Below, piece after piece: positions 9,780 to 18,288 of a DNA stretch of 64,000 nucleotides; within the stretch, counting starts at the first letter, position 1, and each line of letters begins with the position of its first letter. Below the pieces are notes generated by a model that saw only the letters and a list, made by a program, of their open reading frames with translations, was not told the DNA's origin and did not search any database. Source of the DNA: DATAXI01 sp963756185 (GTDB lineage: Bacteria > Verrucomicrobiota > Verrucomicrobiia > Chthoniobacterales > Chthoniobacteraceae); assembly GCA_963756185.1 (NCBI GenBank), contig CAVWMS010000011.1, forward strand, positions 124,001-188,000. The letters are read 5' to 3'. The position numbers and the translations under genes were made by a program.

Positions 9780-11251
9780 TTCCTTTGGTAAGAGGCTATA
9801 ATGGTGTCGAAACTGTTCATGAGGGCGTCGAATTTGTCCGCGTCGCTATCGAACAGGAAGCGGGTTGCATCCTTGGGCCCATTGGAGCTGAGCACAAACA
9901 TCGTCTTGGGTTTTCCATTGACCTTGTAGTCGGCGATGAAACTGAGCGCCGGCTGCCCCGCAAGGGTGCTGTCCTTCCAACTATCGGGGCGAACGGTGAC
10001 GTCGGCGCCCATTTTCATGATATCCTTGGTCGCGTTCTGCGCCCATATCTTCAAGGACGTTTTCTCATCGTCGGGCAGTTTGCTCATGTCGATATAAAGG
10101 ATCGCGCCGTTCTGCATATCGGCGTTGGGGTCATAAATCCTGACCTGCGCATTTTCTTCCGGCTGGTCCGGCGTGAGGCGGCAGACGAGCCAGTCCGAGG
10201 GGGCCTGGAGCGAGACGCCGAGATCGTCGTCGTGGAATGAGACGAGCTGGTTTGGTTTTTGCTGGGTGATGGAAATGAGCTTCGCGACTGTCGATCCGGC
10301 GGCGATCTGGACCAGGTAGCGATGGGGATCGTCGGAAATCCAGAAACTCTGACCCACCACGTCGAGATTGATTTTGAAACAGGTGAACTGCCCCGCCGGG
10401 GTCTGCACGGACTCGATGCCGGCGACCTTGAACTTGATATTGATCGGCTCGCCGCCAATGGTTGAAAAGATGGGCACCGTCGTTTCAAAGCCCTCCTTGA
10501 GCGGCAGCCGCCGCATATATTGGATGGCCTCCTCATTATCGATGACGCTTTCGAACGTCTTGACCTTGGTCGAGCCGCTCTGTCCGTCCCGCCATAGCTC
10601 AACCTCGCCGGGACGATAGACGGCGCGCACATGCCCGAAGAGCGATAACTTCCAATCGCTCGACAAAGGCGAGAAGCTGTCCGCGTCCACATCGACGGTG
10701 CTCGCGGATCTATGGTCGAGAAGGTATTGGATCCTGCCGACGCGCCAGATCGATTGCGTGCCGGATTGGACGAGGTCTTCGTGCTCACGCTCGATGCCGA
10801 TATCCGAGCCATCGGCAGCGGTAAACTTCAGGACGAGGCGTTCGCCATCCACCCATGGGGCTGGATCGAGCCTGACGGCGCTGCCGAGAGCCGCTTTCGC
10901 CTTTGCAACCCACTGCTTTTCGTTCGGATATTTTTCGACCAGCCTATTGAATTCGGCGGTGGCCTGGTCCTTGTCGCCTTGCTTGAGATAACATTGAGCG
11001 AGGCGGAATTCGGCCTCGGCGGCGAGGGCGTCATTGGCGGAGGCCTGGACGATCAATTGCTTGTAAACGGCGATTGCGCCCGGGATGTCGCCCTTGGTTT
11101 CCTCGGTGTATATTCCCTTCTCGAGCAATTCGGAGATGGAGGGAGTTGGGGAAGCCTGGGCCGCGGCGATGCGCGGCAGCCAGCCGGTGGAAGCGGCGAG
11201 GATGAGGGCAAGGAGGATGCCGCGGATGCGTTGGAACAATGAAGTTTTCAT
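9776..11251 (-). CDS. Exported TPR protein, first gene of two-component operon
   Basis: About 491 aa from ATG at 11251 (MKTSLFQRIRGILLAL), giving a clear signal peptide that ends IAAAQA. Residues 30-120 hold TPR units (GDIPGAIAVYKQLIVQA, AEAEFRLAQCYLKQGD). Residues about 130-330 resemble DUF3108-type periplasmic domains; the C-terminal 160 residues (VSFHDDDLGVSLQAPSDW) resemble PsbP/DUF1795 folds. The longer open frame upstream to 11419 starts inside a repeat and is not used. Overlap with the kinase gene suggests this periplasmic protein modulates the sensor; that is inference. Confidence 0.7.
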   Translation of the reverse strand: MKTSLFQRIRGILLALILAASTGWLPRIAAAQASPTPSISELLEKGIYTEETKGDIPGAIAVYKQLIVQASANDALAAEAEFRLAQCYLKQGDKDQATAEFNRLVEKYPNEKQWVAKAKAALGSAVRLDPAPWVDGERLVLKFTAADGSDIGIEREHEDLVQSGTQSIWRVGRIQYLLDHRSASTVDVDADSFSPLSSDWKLSLFGHVRAVYRPGEVELWRDGQSGSTKVKTFESVIDNEEAIQYMRRLPLKEGFETTVPIFSTIGGEPINIKFKVAGIESVQTPAGQFTCFKINLDVVGQSFWISDDPHRYLVQIAAGSTVAKLISITQQKPNQLVSFHDDDLGVSLQAPSDWLVCRLTPDQPEENAQVRIYDPNADMQNGAILYIDMSKLPDDEKTSLKIWAQNATKDIMKMGADVTVRPDSWKDSTLAGQPALSFIADYKVNGKPKTMFVLSSNGPKDATRFLFDSDADKFDALMNSFDTIIASYQRK

Positions 11252-11331
11252 GCACGCAGGCTGAGGCCTGAATGTTACCGGCTTGTTACCTCGATGGGAT
11301 GATTTTACCCGCGCCCGGGGGCAGGGGGAAA

Positions 11332-11374
11332 TCCGATTTTTGATTTCGGATTGCGGATTGCGGATTGCGGAATT
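11332..11374. repeat. Heptamer-like intergenic repeat, copy 2
   Basis: ccgattttt followed by three to four (t/g)cggatt units and ending 2 bases before the stop of the CHASE gene on the minus strand. Preceded by a G-rich run (cgggggcaggggg), as at the 7.2 and 22.5 kb copies. Confidence 0.7.
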
Positions 11375-11375
11375 T

Positions 11376-13181
11376 TCAACCCGCGTGCGGGTTGACCATG
11401 TCGGCCTGGGCTTTTTCAAAGCGGCCGGCTTCGATTTCGGCCTGGACGTTCTCGGGCACCTCGAAGCCGCATTCGCGGAAGGCTTTGGCGGCGCATTCGG
11501 GGCAATAGCCGTGGCTGAGCGAGGCGTTGGTATGGGCGTGAATGTAAGTGTCGATCTGGTTCCAGTAGCCGGTGTCGTCGCGGACGCGCTTGCACGAGGA
11601 GCAGATGGGCAGAAGGCCCTGGAGGGTCTTCACGTTGTCGAGCGCCTCCTGCAAGGCGGCGTTGGTGCGGGCGATCTCCGCGGTGTGGCGCGAGGCGCGC
11701 TGGCCGAGGAAACAGAGGACGCCGAGCAGCAGGGAACCGAGCGTGCCAAAGCCAAGGACGACCAAGGGCAGCGGCGACCAGAGGCGCGAGGCAAACTCTT
11801 GCGTGGGCCATACGGTCATGGCCCAGGTGGCGCCGGGCAGCTCGACTTTTTCCTTTACCGCCCAATCGGGCCGCAGCGGCGGGCTCGACGCGTCACGCTC
11901 GTAGAAAGTCTGCCGGCTTTCCGCGATACGGATCGCCTCGCCGTCGGCGACGGCGGGCGGCAGGTAGCGGTCGAGGCAGGGCTGCGCCTTGAAGACGGCG
12001 CCGACAATGCCGGCCATCCTGCCATCGATCATGACGGGCACATAGATGACAAAGCCGAGGCCGCCGTGAAACAGGGTGACGATACCGGTGATGGCGGGAT
12101 TGTGGTCCTGCTCGACACGGTCGACGGCTGCCTTGCGGTTCGGCTCGATGGTCAAATCCTGGTTCAATTTCCCTTCGTTGCCGGCCAGCGGGAGGACCCA
12201 TTTGATGCGATGAGTATTGTCCATCCACTCGAGCGCCTGGACCTCCGGGAAGTCGTGAAGGTAAGTGGCGGCGTCATCCCGCCATGCGGCCTCGGATGCG
12301 GCGCCGCCAATCTCCCACTGCCTGGCCATGCGCACGAACGAGCGGATGCGGGCGTCCATTCTCAAAGCGACCTGATCGCGCGCGGCATCGGCCCCGGCGC
12401 GGATGGTGCGCATGGCGTCCTCCTGCTGATTGCCCTCGAGCGCGAAGTAGAGGACCAGCGAAGCGGCGAAGATGCCGAGCGTGACCGGCACAGGCAGCCA
12501 TCGCGGCGTGATCTCGCCGGGGCGCAGGGCCAGGTTCCATGCAATGACAAAGAGGATGGCGCCGGCGAGTCCCAGGCCCGCGGCGGTGTGCGCGGCAATG
12601 CGCGTGAGATGCTCGCCTCCGTGTGCTCCCGGCAACCCGATGATGTAGCCCAGCAGCGCCATGCCGGCAATGTTGATGATGACCGAGGCGAGCAAGCCGA
12701 CGGCAAGCGCCTGCCCGCGCCATGTCTTCCGGGTGCTGAGCGCGATCAAGGCCAGGCCAATCAGCACGAAACAGAAGGCGGAAATGGGCGACATGCGGCC
12801 AGCGTCCGGGACTTCCGCAACGAAGCGGGAATGGAAAAAGAGTTCGTCGATGCCGAGATCGGTGCGGAAAAGGTATTCGGCCATTGTGACCGAGCCCAGG
12901 AACACGATGACACCCCCAAAAATGGCCACGGCTTCCGATGTCCCTCTGCGGGCCCAGAAGCAGAGGCCGATGCCGGCCAGGACGTAGCAGATCGCGGCAT
13001 TGTAATTCATCGGGGCAAACGCTCCCCGGGCCCCGAGTATGACCTGCCAATTCAAGTGCCACGAGATCAACACTATGCATCCAAACAATGCGAGTATGCC
13101 GCCGCCTACGGCGACGTTGCAGCGGAGCGACGCGGCGCCGGCCGCGGGGCAATTTCGGGACGAATCATGCATCTGTCCCAT
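11376..13181 (-). CDS. Membrane CHASE-domain sensor with Cys-rich C-terminal domain
   Basis: 601 aa. About eight TM helices in residues 20-250 (MASE-like sensor region), then a CHASE domain around 255-440 (VQALEWMDNTHRIKW, GLGFVIYVPVM), another TM helix (LPLVVLGFGTLGSLLLGVL), and a short coiled coil. The end carries a compact domain with CSSCKRVRDD..GYWNQ and HGYCPEC, a four-Cys, probably metal-binding module seen at the C-terminus of PAS and receiver proteins. No kinase, GGDEF or HD output is present, so the small Cys domain may be the output. Ligand unknown. Confidence 0.75.
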   Translation of the reverse strand: MGQMHDSSRNCPAAGAASLRCNVAVGGGILALFGCIVLISWHLNWQVILGARGAFAPMNYNAAICYVLAGIGLCFWARRGTSEAVAIFGGVIVFLGSVTMAEYLFRTDLGIDELFFHSRFVAEVPDAGRMSPISAFCFVLIGLALIALSTRKTWRGQALAVGLLASVIINIAGMALLGYIIGLPGAHGGEHLTRIAAHTAAGLGLAGAILFVIAWNLALRPGEITPRWLPVPVTLGIFAASLVLYFALEGNQQEDAMRTIRAGADAARDQVALRMDARIRSFVRMARQWEIGGAASEAAWRDDAATYLHDFPEVQALEWMDNTHRIKWVLPLAGNEGKLNQDLTIEPNRKAAVDRVEQDHNPAITGIVTLFHGGLGFVIYVPVMIDGRMAGIVGAVFKAQPCLDRYLPPAVADGEAIRIAESRQTFYERDASSPPLRPDWAVKEKVELPGATWAMTVWPTQEFASRLWSPLPLVVLGFGTLGSLLLGVLCFLGQRASRHTAEIARTNAALQEALDNVKTLQGLLPICSSCKRVRDDTGYWNQIDTYIHAHTNASLSHGYCPECAAKAFRECGFEVPENVQAEIEAGRFEKAQADMVNPHAG

Positions 13182-13240
13182 GCTCTATGAGCAGTCCCAG
13201 TGCCTCGGCAGGCGGGAAAATGCGGGCTGCGCGGAACTGT

Positions 13241-13411
13241 TCAACCCGGCGTGCTCGCCCCAGCGCGATTTAACCCGAATTCCGAAGTTGATCGGGGCGA
13301 TCTGGCGCAATCTGCTGGCCGCGAGTGCCATTCGTCGGGCCTCACCGTATCTTTCAGATACGCTTCGGCCCTCCTCATGTCATCGCGACTCAGCATCTTG
13401 CACCATCTCAT
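13241..13411 (-). CDS. Possible small ORF
   Basis: A 56-codon frame starting ATG at 13411, preceded by a good Shine-Dalgarno-like ggagggg. It begins MRWCKMLSRDDMRRAEAYLK and has no domain I recognise. It lies in a 380-base gap between the CHASE gene and the next repeat. A hairpin (gtatct-ttc-agatac) falls inside it, so it may be a decayed fragment or non-coding. Confidence 0.25.
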   Translation of the reverse strand: MRWCKMLSRDDMRRAEAYLKDTVRPDEWHSRPADCARSPRSTSEFGLNRAGASTPG

Positions 13412-13470
13412 CCCCTCCAACATCGGAGTTCGGGTTTAAAAGAGAGTGCAGCCGTGGAGTTCAGGAGGCA

Positions 13471-13565
13471 ACGGCGGGTTCATGCGAAAGTGAAAGAGTA
13501 GGCGCAAGGACACGCTGGCGCGCGGGTGAGGCGCAAGCGAATACACTTGAACTTGAAACGCACTA
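13471..13565 (+). repeat. Dispersed intergenic repeat, copy 2
   Basis: Second copy of the element at 1605-1694, same orientation on the + strand. It ends at the stop codon of the minus-strand C40 peptidase gene. Differences from copy 1 are mostly short indels, giving an older, diverged pair. Confidence 0.7.
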
Positions 13566-14165
13566 CAGGCCGACCGGGTGGCGCGCCTCGTAGCCCCAGG
13601 TGTCGCGGCCATCGGCGTGCCAGCGGGGGCCCTCTGTCCCATAGTATCCCGTCGTGTCCAGCCGGAGGCCGGCGATGACGGCGAAGGTGTGGCCGTTGCG
13701 GGAGTAGACGGTGATCCAGCGGCCGCGGCCCCTTTCGCCATAGCTGAGAAAGTCCGATGAGGGCATCGGGGAATCGAGTACGCCGGCGTAGTGGAGCGCG
13801 TAGGAGACGGTGCCGGAGCAGTCGTAGCCGTTGTCGTAAAATGAGCCGTGGCCGCCGCCCCATTTGTAGGGCTTGTGGCGGAGGTCATTGGTGGCCCAGA
13901 TGGCGCGCTTGACCGATTCGGGCGCTTCCTCGGGGGCGTAGGCGACGCCATGCCGGACGATTGCCCTGCTGCCGCGCACCATGGGCTGGCTGCCGCCCTG
14001 GATCACATCGGCGCCGGCGGAATCATCCTCATCCGCGGCGGCGGCAGAGCGGTAGTAGGGGGTGGGCTGCTGGTAGTAGGCGTAATAGTAAAAGCCCTGG
14101 GCGCGCGCGGAGGCGGCGGCGCATAGAAGGGCTGAGAAAAGAAGGAGGGTACTTCTGGACGGCAT
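13563..14165 (-). CDS. Secreted C40 (NlpC/P60-like) peptidase
   Basis: 200 aa from ATG at 14165 (MPSRSTLLLFSALLCAAASA, signal peptide); the frame is open far upstream but overlaps the promoter of oppB. The catalytic part has the Cys motif YDCSGTVSYAL preceded by YKWGGG and the His in NGHTFAVIAG, as in NlpC/P60 endopeptidases that cut peptidoglycan stem peptides. A Tyr-rich linker follows the signal peptide. No SH3 or LysM binding domain. Divergent from the permease genes. Confidence 0.75.
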   Translation of the reverse strand: MPSRSTLLLFSALLCAAASARAQGFYYYAYYQQPTPYYRSAAAADEDDSAGADVIQGGSQPMVRGSRAIVRHGVAYAPEEAPESVKRAIWATNDLRHKPYKWGGGHGSFYDNGYDCSGTVSYALHYAGVLDSPMPSSDFLSYGERGRGRWITVYSRNGHTFAVIAGLRLDTTGYYGTEGPRWHADGRDTWGYEARHPVGL

Positions 14166-14337
14166 TCGGTCAGGGAAAGCTGGAATCGGGCCATTCGGCG
14201 GCGGGACTCGCGGCATCATCGCGGCGCGCGAATGGAAATTTCCGCTGGTTCTAGCGGCAGATTTCTTTAAATCAACCAAAACCGCCGCAGACTTTGAAAT
14301 TCCCTCCCAAGAAAACCTCAAGGCAAGGCCGCCCTGA

Positions 14338-15258
14338 ATGATCACGTTCATCATACGGCGGCTGGTCTCTTTAGTGTTCGTGCTCTTCTGCGTGGTGAGC
14401 ATCACCTTCATCCTGATGCGGATCACGCCGGGCGGGCCGTTTGACCGGGAGCGGAAGATTCCGCCGCAGATCGAGAAGGAGCTGCTGGCGAAGTACAAGC
14501 TGGATGGCCCGCTGTGGGTGCAATACCGCAGCTACATGTGGGACCTGCTGCACGGGGACCTGCGGCTCTCGACGAAATACCGGAACCGGTCGGTGAATGA
14601 ATTGCTGGCGCAAACGCTGCCGGTTTCCGGGACGCTGGGGGCGATCGCGTTTCTCATCGCGACCGCGGGTGGAATCTGGATCGGGTCGTTTGCGGCGGTG
14701 CGCCACAATTCGGCGGCGGACACCGGGGCGATGCTGGGGGCGCTGCTGGCGATATCGATACCGACGTTCGTGATCGGGCCGCTGCTGATATTGGTGTTCG
14801 CGCTGAAGCTCGGTTGGCTGCCGGTGGGGGGCTGGGGCAGCATCCAATGCCTGATCCTGCCGGCGATCACGCTCGCGAGCCCGTACGTCGCGTACATCGC
14901 GCGGCTGATGCGCACGAGCATGCTCGAGGTGCTCGGGCTCGATTTTATCCGGACCGCGCGTGCGAAGGGGCTGGCCGAGCGGCGCATCGTTTACAAGCAC
15001 GCGCTGAAGGTCGCCATCCTGCCGGTGGTCTCGTTCCTGGGGCCGCTGGCGGCGAATCTGCTGACCGGGTCGATCGTGGTCGAGACCATCTTCAATATTC
15101 CCGGCGCGGGTCCGTTCTTCGTGAACTCGATCTTGAACAAGGATTCGTTCCTGCTGGGCGGGCTGGTGATCGTCTATTGCGCGCTGCTGGTGGTGATGAA
15201 CCTGATCGTGGACCTTGTTTACATGCGGCTGGACCGCCGCATCCGCTTCTATGATTGA
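14338..15258 (+). CDS. oppB: Oligopeptide/dipeptide ABC permease, OppB/DppB
   Basis: 306 aa with six TM helices. N-terminus MITFIIRRLVSLVFVLFCVV and RITPGGPFD are typical of the OppB/DppB family; the EAA loop reads DFIRTARAKGLAERRIVYKH. Forms the membrane channel with OppC for peptide import, or for another OppB-type cargo such as nickel or a murein peptide. The next gene overlaps by 8 bases. No solute-binding protein or ATPase lies nearby. Confidence 0.92.
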   Translation: MITFIIRRLVSLVFVLFCVVSITFILMRITPGGPFDRERKIPPQIEKELLAKYKLDGPLWVQYRSYMWDLLHGDLRLSTKYRNRSVNELLAQTLPVSGTLGAIAFLIATAGGIWIGSFAAVRHNSAADTGAMLGALLAISIPTFVIGPLLILVFALKLGWLPVGGWGSIQCLILPAITLASPYVAYIARLMRTSMLEVLGLDFIRTARAKGLAERRIVYKHALKVAILPVVSFLGPLAANLLTGSIVVETIFNIPGAGPFFVNSILNKDSFLLGGLVIVYCALLVVMNLIVDLVYMRLDRRIRFYD

Positions 15259-16150
15259 ACGGCCCGGCATCTGGGAGCGGCTTTGGCGGCGGCGGGTGAC
15301 GCGCGTGGCGATGGCGGTGCTGGCCGGCATGGCGCTGGCGGCGATCTTTGGCCCGATGCTGATGCCGGCAGGCGCGGGCGACGTGACGGGCAATCAATTC
15401 AGCCCGCCGGCATGGAGCCATCCCTTCGGCACGGACCTGGACGGACGCGATTTGTTGTACCGGGTGCTCGAGGGAGCGCGCGTGTCGTTGATCGTGGGCA
15501 TTTCGGGAGCGGTGGTTTCGTTTTTCGTGGGCACGGCTTACGGGTTGGTGGCGGGCTATGTGGGAGGGCGTCCGGATGAGATCATGATGCGGGCGGTGGA
15601 GATCCTTTACTCGGTGCCGCGGCTCGTCATCGTACTGGCGCTGATCAGCACTTTTGCGCTGCGGCTCGAGAAATGGATGGCGGCAAAGAATTTCGATGCA
15701 CTGGTGCCGGATTCGCGCATCATCATCCTGGTCCTCTGCTTGGGACTCATCGAATGGCTGCCGATGGCGCGGATCGTGCGCGGGCAGGTGCTGTCGCTGA
15801 AGGCGCAACAATTCGTGGCGGCGGCGCGGGCGCTGGGGCAGAGCCATTTGAAGATTCTCACGCGGCATCTGTTGCCGAATCTTCTCGGGATCATCGTCGT
15901 GTATCTGACGTTGACGGTGCCGGCGGTGATCCTGGATGAATCGTTTCTTAGTTTTCTCGGGCTGGGGATTCAGTCGCCGCAGGCGAGCTGGGGGTCATTG
16001 CTGGCGGACGGGGCTTCGGTTATCAATCCGGTGCGGAGTAACTGGTGGCTGCTGGTGTTTCCGGCAGTGGCGATGTGTGTGACGTTGCTGGCGCTTAATT
16101 TCCTCGGGGATGCGATACGGGAGGCGGCGGACCCGAGGGGGGAGAGTTAA
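15251..16150 (+). CDS. oppC: Oligopeptide/dipeptide ABC permease, OppC/DppC
   Basis: 299 aa from ATG at 15251, inside the end of oppB; the longer frame from 15215 would add 12 non-conserved residues. N-terminal TM anchor, the SHPFGTDLDGRDLLYRVLEG signature of OppC, and an EAA loop (AAARALGQSHLKILTRHLLP). Residues about 160-180 carry a small extra loop (AAKNFDALVPDSRIIILVLC). Partner of OppB. The rest of the transporter must be encoded elsewhere. Confidence 0.92.
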   Translation: MIERPGIWERLWRRRVTRVAMAVLAGMALAAIFGPMLMPAGAGDVTGNQFSPPAWSHPFGTDLDGRDLLYRVLEGARVSLIVGISGAVVSFFVGTAYGLVAGYVGGRPDEIMMRAVEILYSVPRLVIVLALISTFALRLEKWMAAKNFDALVPDSRIIILVLCLGLIEWLPMARIVRGQVLSLKAQQFVAAARALGQSHLKILTRHLLPNLLGIIVVYLTLTVPAVILDESFLSFLGLGIQSPQASWGSLLADGASVINPVRSNWWLLVFPAVAMCVTLLALNFLGDAIREAADPRGES

Positions 16151-16268
16151 TTGCTGATTGCTGATGTGAGATTGCTGATTGGGAGAAGGGTGCGGGCCGC
16201 TACGCAAAGTCATGAATTGCTGATTTGAATCTTTGACTTGAACTCGATAGCATCGCATTTCGGCTCGA

Positions 16269-16931
16269 ATGTATACTTCCTATTCCGGCAAACCGGCGAC
16301 TCCGCTGCAGAAAGCAATCGGATATCTGCTTCTCGCCGGGATCGCTTGTTTTATCTACCTGCATTGGACCCAATTGAGCACGCCGGCCAAGTCCGCCTGG
16401 GCGACGGAGCAAGGCGCGTACGCCATCCGAATAACGTCGCGTACCAGGACCAGCGAGCCGTTCGATGTTGAGGTTGATATGGCCAGCGGCAATCGCTGGC
16501 GGGTTGAAAGGAAGGAACATCAATCGGGCGCCATTCTGGTGGCGCTATGCGATGGGACCAACACCGTATCGAACGTGCCGGGAATTTCCACCGTTCTCAT
16601 GGAGTCGTCTTACCACACCCAGGGAATCCTCAGAGCAACGACTATCAACGTCTCTGGCTCAGTCGCCTTGTCAGGCATTAAGGGAACGAAGCGGATTGAT
16701 GGGCATACCTGCGTACAGGTTGGTCTTGGGCGCAGGGGACAGAATTACTCCGCCTGGGTTGATTTTACCACAGGCTTTCCCGTTGCAATACTGGCATTCG
16801 GGTCGGGGCATTCATTGCAATTGGAGTCACACTGGTCGCGGCTGCCCGTGGACTTTACGCAGCCGGATACCGAAAAGTTCTTTGACACGGCCTATACCGC
16901 CCCTTTCTTTACAAGTTACTTGAATCCCTGA
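16269..16931 (+). CDS. Membrane-anchored protein of unknown function
   Basis: 220 aa. One N-terminal TM helix (AIGYLLLAGIACFIYLHW) with the rest outside the cytoplasm. The body reads as an antiparallel beta protein (FDVEVDMASGNRWRVERK, GHTCVQVGLGRRGQNYSAWVD), somewhat like LolA/LolB-type folds, but I do not recognise a family. Normal GC and codon use. Separated by 118 bases with short gctgattg repeats from oppC, so probably its own transcript. Confidence 0.6.
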   Translation: MYTSYSGKPATPLQKAIGYLLLAGIACFIYLHWTQLSTPAKSAWATEQGAYAIRITSRTRTSEPFDVEVDMASGNRWRVERKEHQSGAILVALCDGTNTVSNVPGISTVLMESSYHTQGILRATTINVSGSVALSGIKGTKRIDGHTCVQVGLGRRGQNYSAWVDFTTGFPVAILAFGSGHSLQLESHWSRLPVDFTQPDTEKFFDTAYTAPFFTSYLNP

Positions 16932-17188
16932 GGAGGCATATCCCGGCCCGGCTTCATGATCAGCCCCGCGAAGACGGTTACATCCTCGTTCTCGACTGAG
17001 CCCGCCCATCAGCACCCATCAGGACCCGCTGCCGAAATAATGCTTGGCAACGCGGAACGGAGGATCATCCTCACAAACGATGATTGAGCCGCATGAATCC
17101 CTCCGCGACCGCATCCTGCCGCAAAAATCCTCCTCCATGGAGCGGCGTCAATGGCGCCTGTCCGTCTTTTCGTGCTCCTCTCTCCCCC

Positions 17189-17266
17189 CGGACCCCCTCT
17201 CACCTCGACGCTCGCCCGCATGCCGGCCGTCCACGGTGCGCCCGGCGCAAAAGCAAATTCCTAGCA
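17189..17266 (+). repeat. Palindromic repeat A, partial copy
   Basis: Right-hand 78 bases (cggaccccctctcacctcga ... attcctagca) of the element found complete at 17790, 18071 and 18289. The left palindromic half is missing. The rest of 16932-17465 shows no gene. Confidence 0.8.
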
Positions 17267-17465
17267 GTAATTGTGACGGTGATCCAGTAAAGGTCGATAC
17301 TAGTATTAGGACGAGATTGGGGGCATATGGACCCGAACCGGCATTTGCTAGGTGGTGGAGCGGAACCGACGTGGATCCCTCTGTATTGCGGCAGCTTTAC
17401 GTGCAGGATGCCAGAGTTACTTACGACTGCGTCCCTTGTTTTCGCTACCAGCCCAATCTACGTTG

Positions 17466-17774
17466 ATGAAAAAGCACCGCATGATGTCTGTTCGCTCTTT
17501 TTGGATTAGTGCAATCATTGCTGTTATTTGGTGTTTTGCTTCTGGGACTGTAATATTGATGCATGCATTTGCTGAAGACGCAATGCCTCCAAATCCTGTG
17601 CCGTTGTGGCTTAAATTAGGCGATCGCGTAGCATGGTTTCCGATGAATTGCTTAATAGATATGAATAATGGAAGTGGCGCGAGCTTTCCATTATTAATAA
17701 TGATCAATTCATTGTTCTGGGGGTTATTGCTCGTGCTTCTTTATAAGCTCGTGGTTCAATATTGCATTAAATAG
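17466..17774 (+). CDS. AT-rich small membrane protein
   Basis: 102 aa from ATG at 17466 (MKKHRMMSVRSFWISAIIAV). Two TM helices: residues about 10-32 and 76-98. Base composition is clearly lower in GC than every other gene in the window and codons are AT-ending, which points to recent acquisition. No family recognised. It sits alone inside a repeat-rich stretch, between a partial and a full copy of repeat A, so it may have arrived as cargo. Confidence 0.5.
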   Translation: MKKHRMMSVRSFWISAIIAVIWCFASGTVILMHAFAEDAMPPNPVPLWLKLGDRVAWFPMNCLIDMNNGSGASFPLLIMINSLFWGLLLVLLYKLVVQYCIK

Positions 17775-17789
17775 TGCAACCATAGCAAG

Positions 17790-18070
17790 GGGAGAATGGG
17801 GTCAGTCAACATATCTTGACAAGACCGAGCCGGACCCCCTCTCACCTCGACGCTCGCCCGCACGCCGGCCGTCCACGGTGCGCCGGGCGCAAAAGCAAAT
17901 TCCTAGCACTAGCAGTCCTAGCAGTCAGTCAGTAGCAGTAGTCAGTCAGTAATGATATCTGCAGCCTCTGTCGTCCCTTGCGGGACTTAACCGCATTGCG
18001 CGTAAACCGAGGGGCTCAAGCCCCTCGCTATTGTCTGTCGTCCCCTTCGGGACTCTTGAAGCGGCTACAG
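17790..18070 (+). repeat. Composite repeat: element A + agtc-tract + element B (copy 2)
   Basis: Element A (17790-17909) opens with ggggtcagtcaacatatctt and runs to ggacccc, so its left 41 bases form a hairpin with GGGGTC/GACCCC ends and inner GTCAA-TTGAC arms. A cagtcctagcagtcagtcag tract follows, then element B (17956-18070) with three hairpins: gtccc-ttgc-gggac, cgaggggct-caagcccctcg and gtccc-cttc-gggac. The block up to 18040 is repeated at 18289-18540 with one substitution. Confidence 0.85.
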
Positions 18071-18191
18071 GGAGAATGGGGTCAGTCAACATATCTTGAC
18101 AAGACCGAGCCGGACCCCCTCTCACCTCGACGCTCGCCCGCACGCCGGCCGTCCACGGTGCGCCGGGCGCAAAAGCAAATTCCTAGCACTA
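18071..18191 (+). repeat. Repeat A (copy 3)
   Basis: Full-length copy of element A directly abutting element B of copy 2, matching copies 2 and 4 base for base over about 120 positions. It ends in cctagcacta and runs straight into the IS630 remnant. Confidence 0.85.
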
Positions 18192-18288
18192 GAGCATTTT
18201 CTATTTAATCTGTCGCAGGATGTGGTATAGTGAGGGATGCGAACCTATAGTCATGATCTGCGAGAGCGGATCATTGCAGCCAGAGAGG
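18192..18288 (+). mobile_element. IS630-family 5' remnant
   Basis: Begins gagcattttctatttaatct, which looks like an IS630 terminal inverted repeat, followed by an ATG at 18237 opening MRTYSHDLRERIIAAREG, the usual N-terminus of IS630-type transposases. Coding continues for only 18 codons before repeat A copy 4 begins; the catalytic DDE part is absent. A truncated insertion sequence, apparently interrupted by, or recombined with, repeat A. Confidence 0.75.

Noticed and set aside
11283..13190. 635-aa open frame on the + strand
   Set aside because: It mirrors the intact CHASE sensor on the minus strand; composition is that of an antisense frame in GC-rich DNA and no domain is recognisable.
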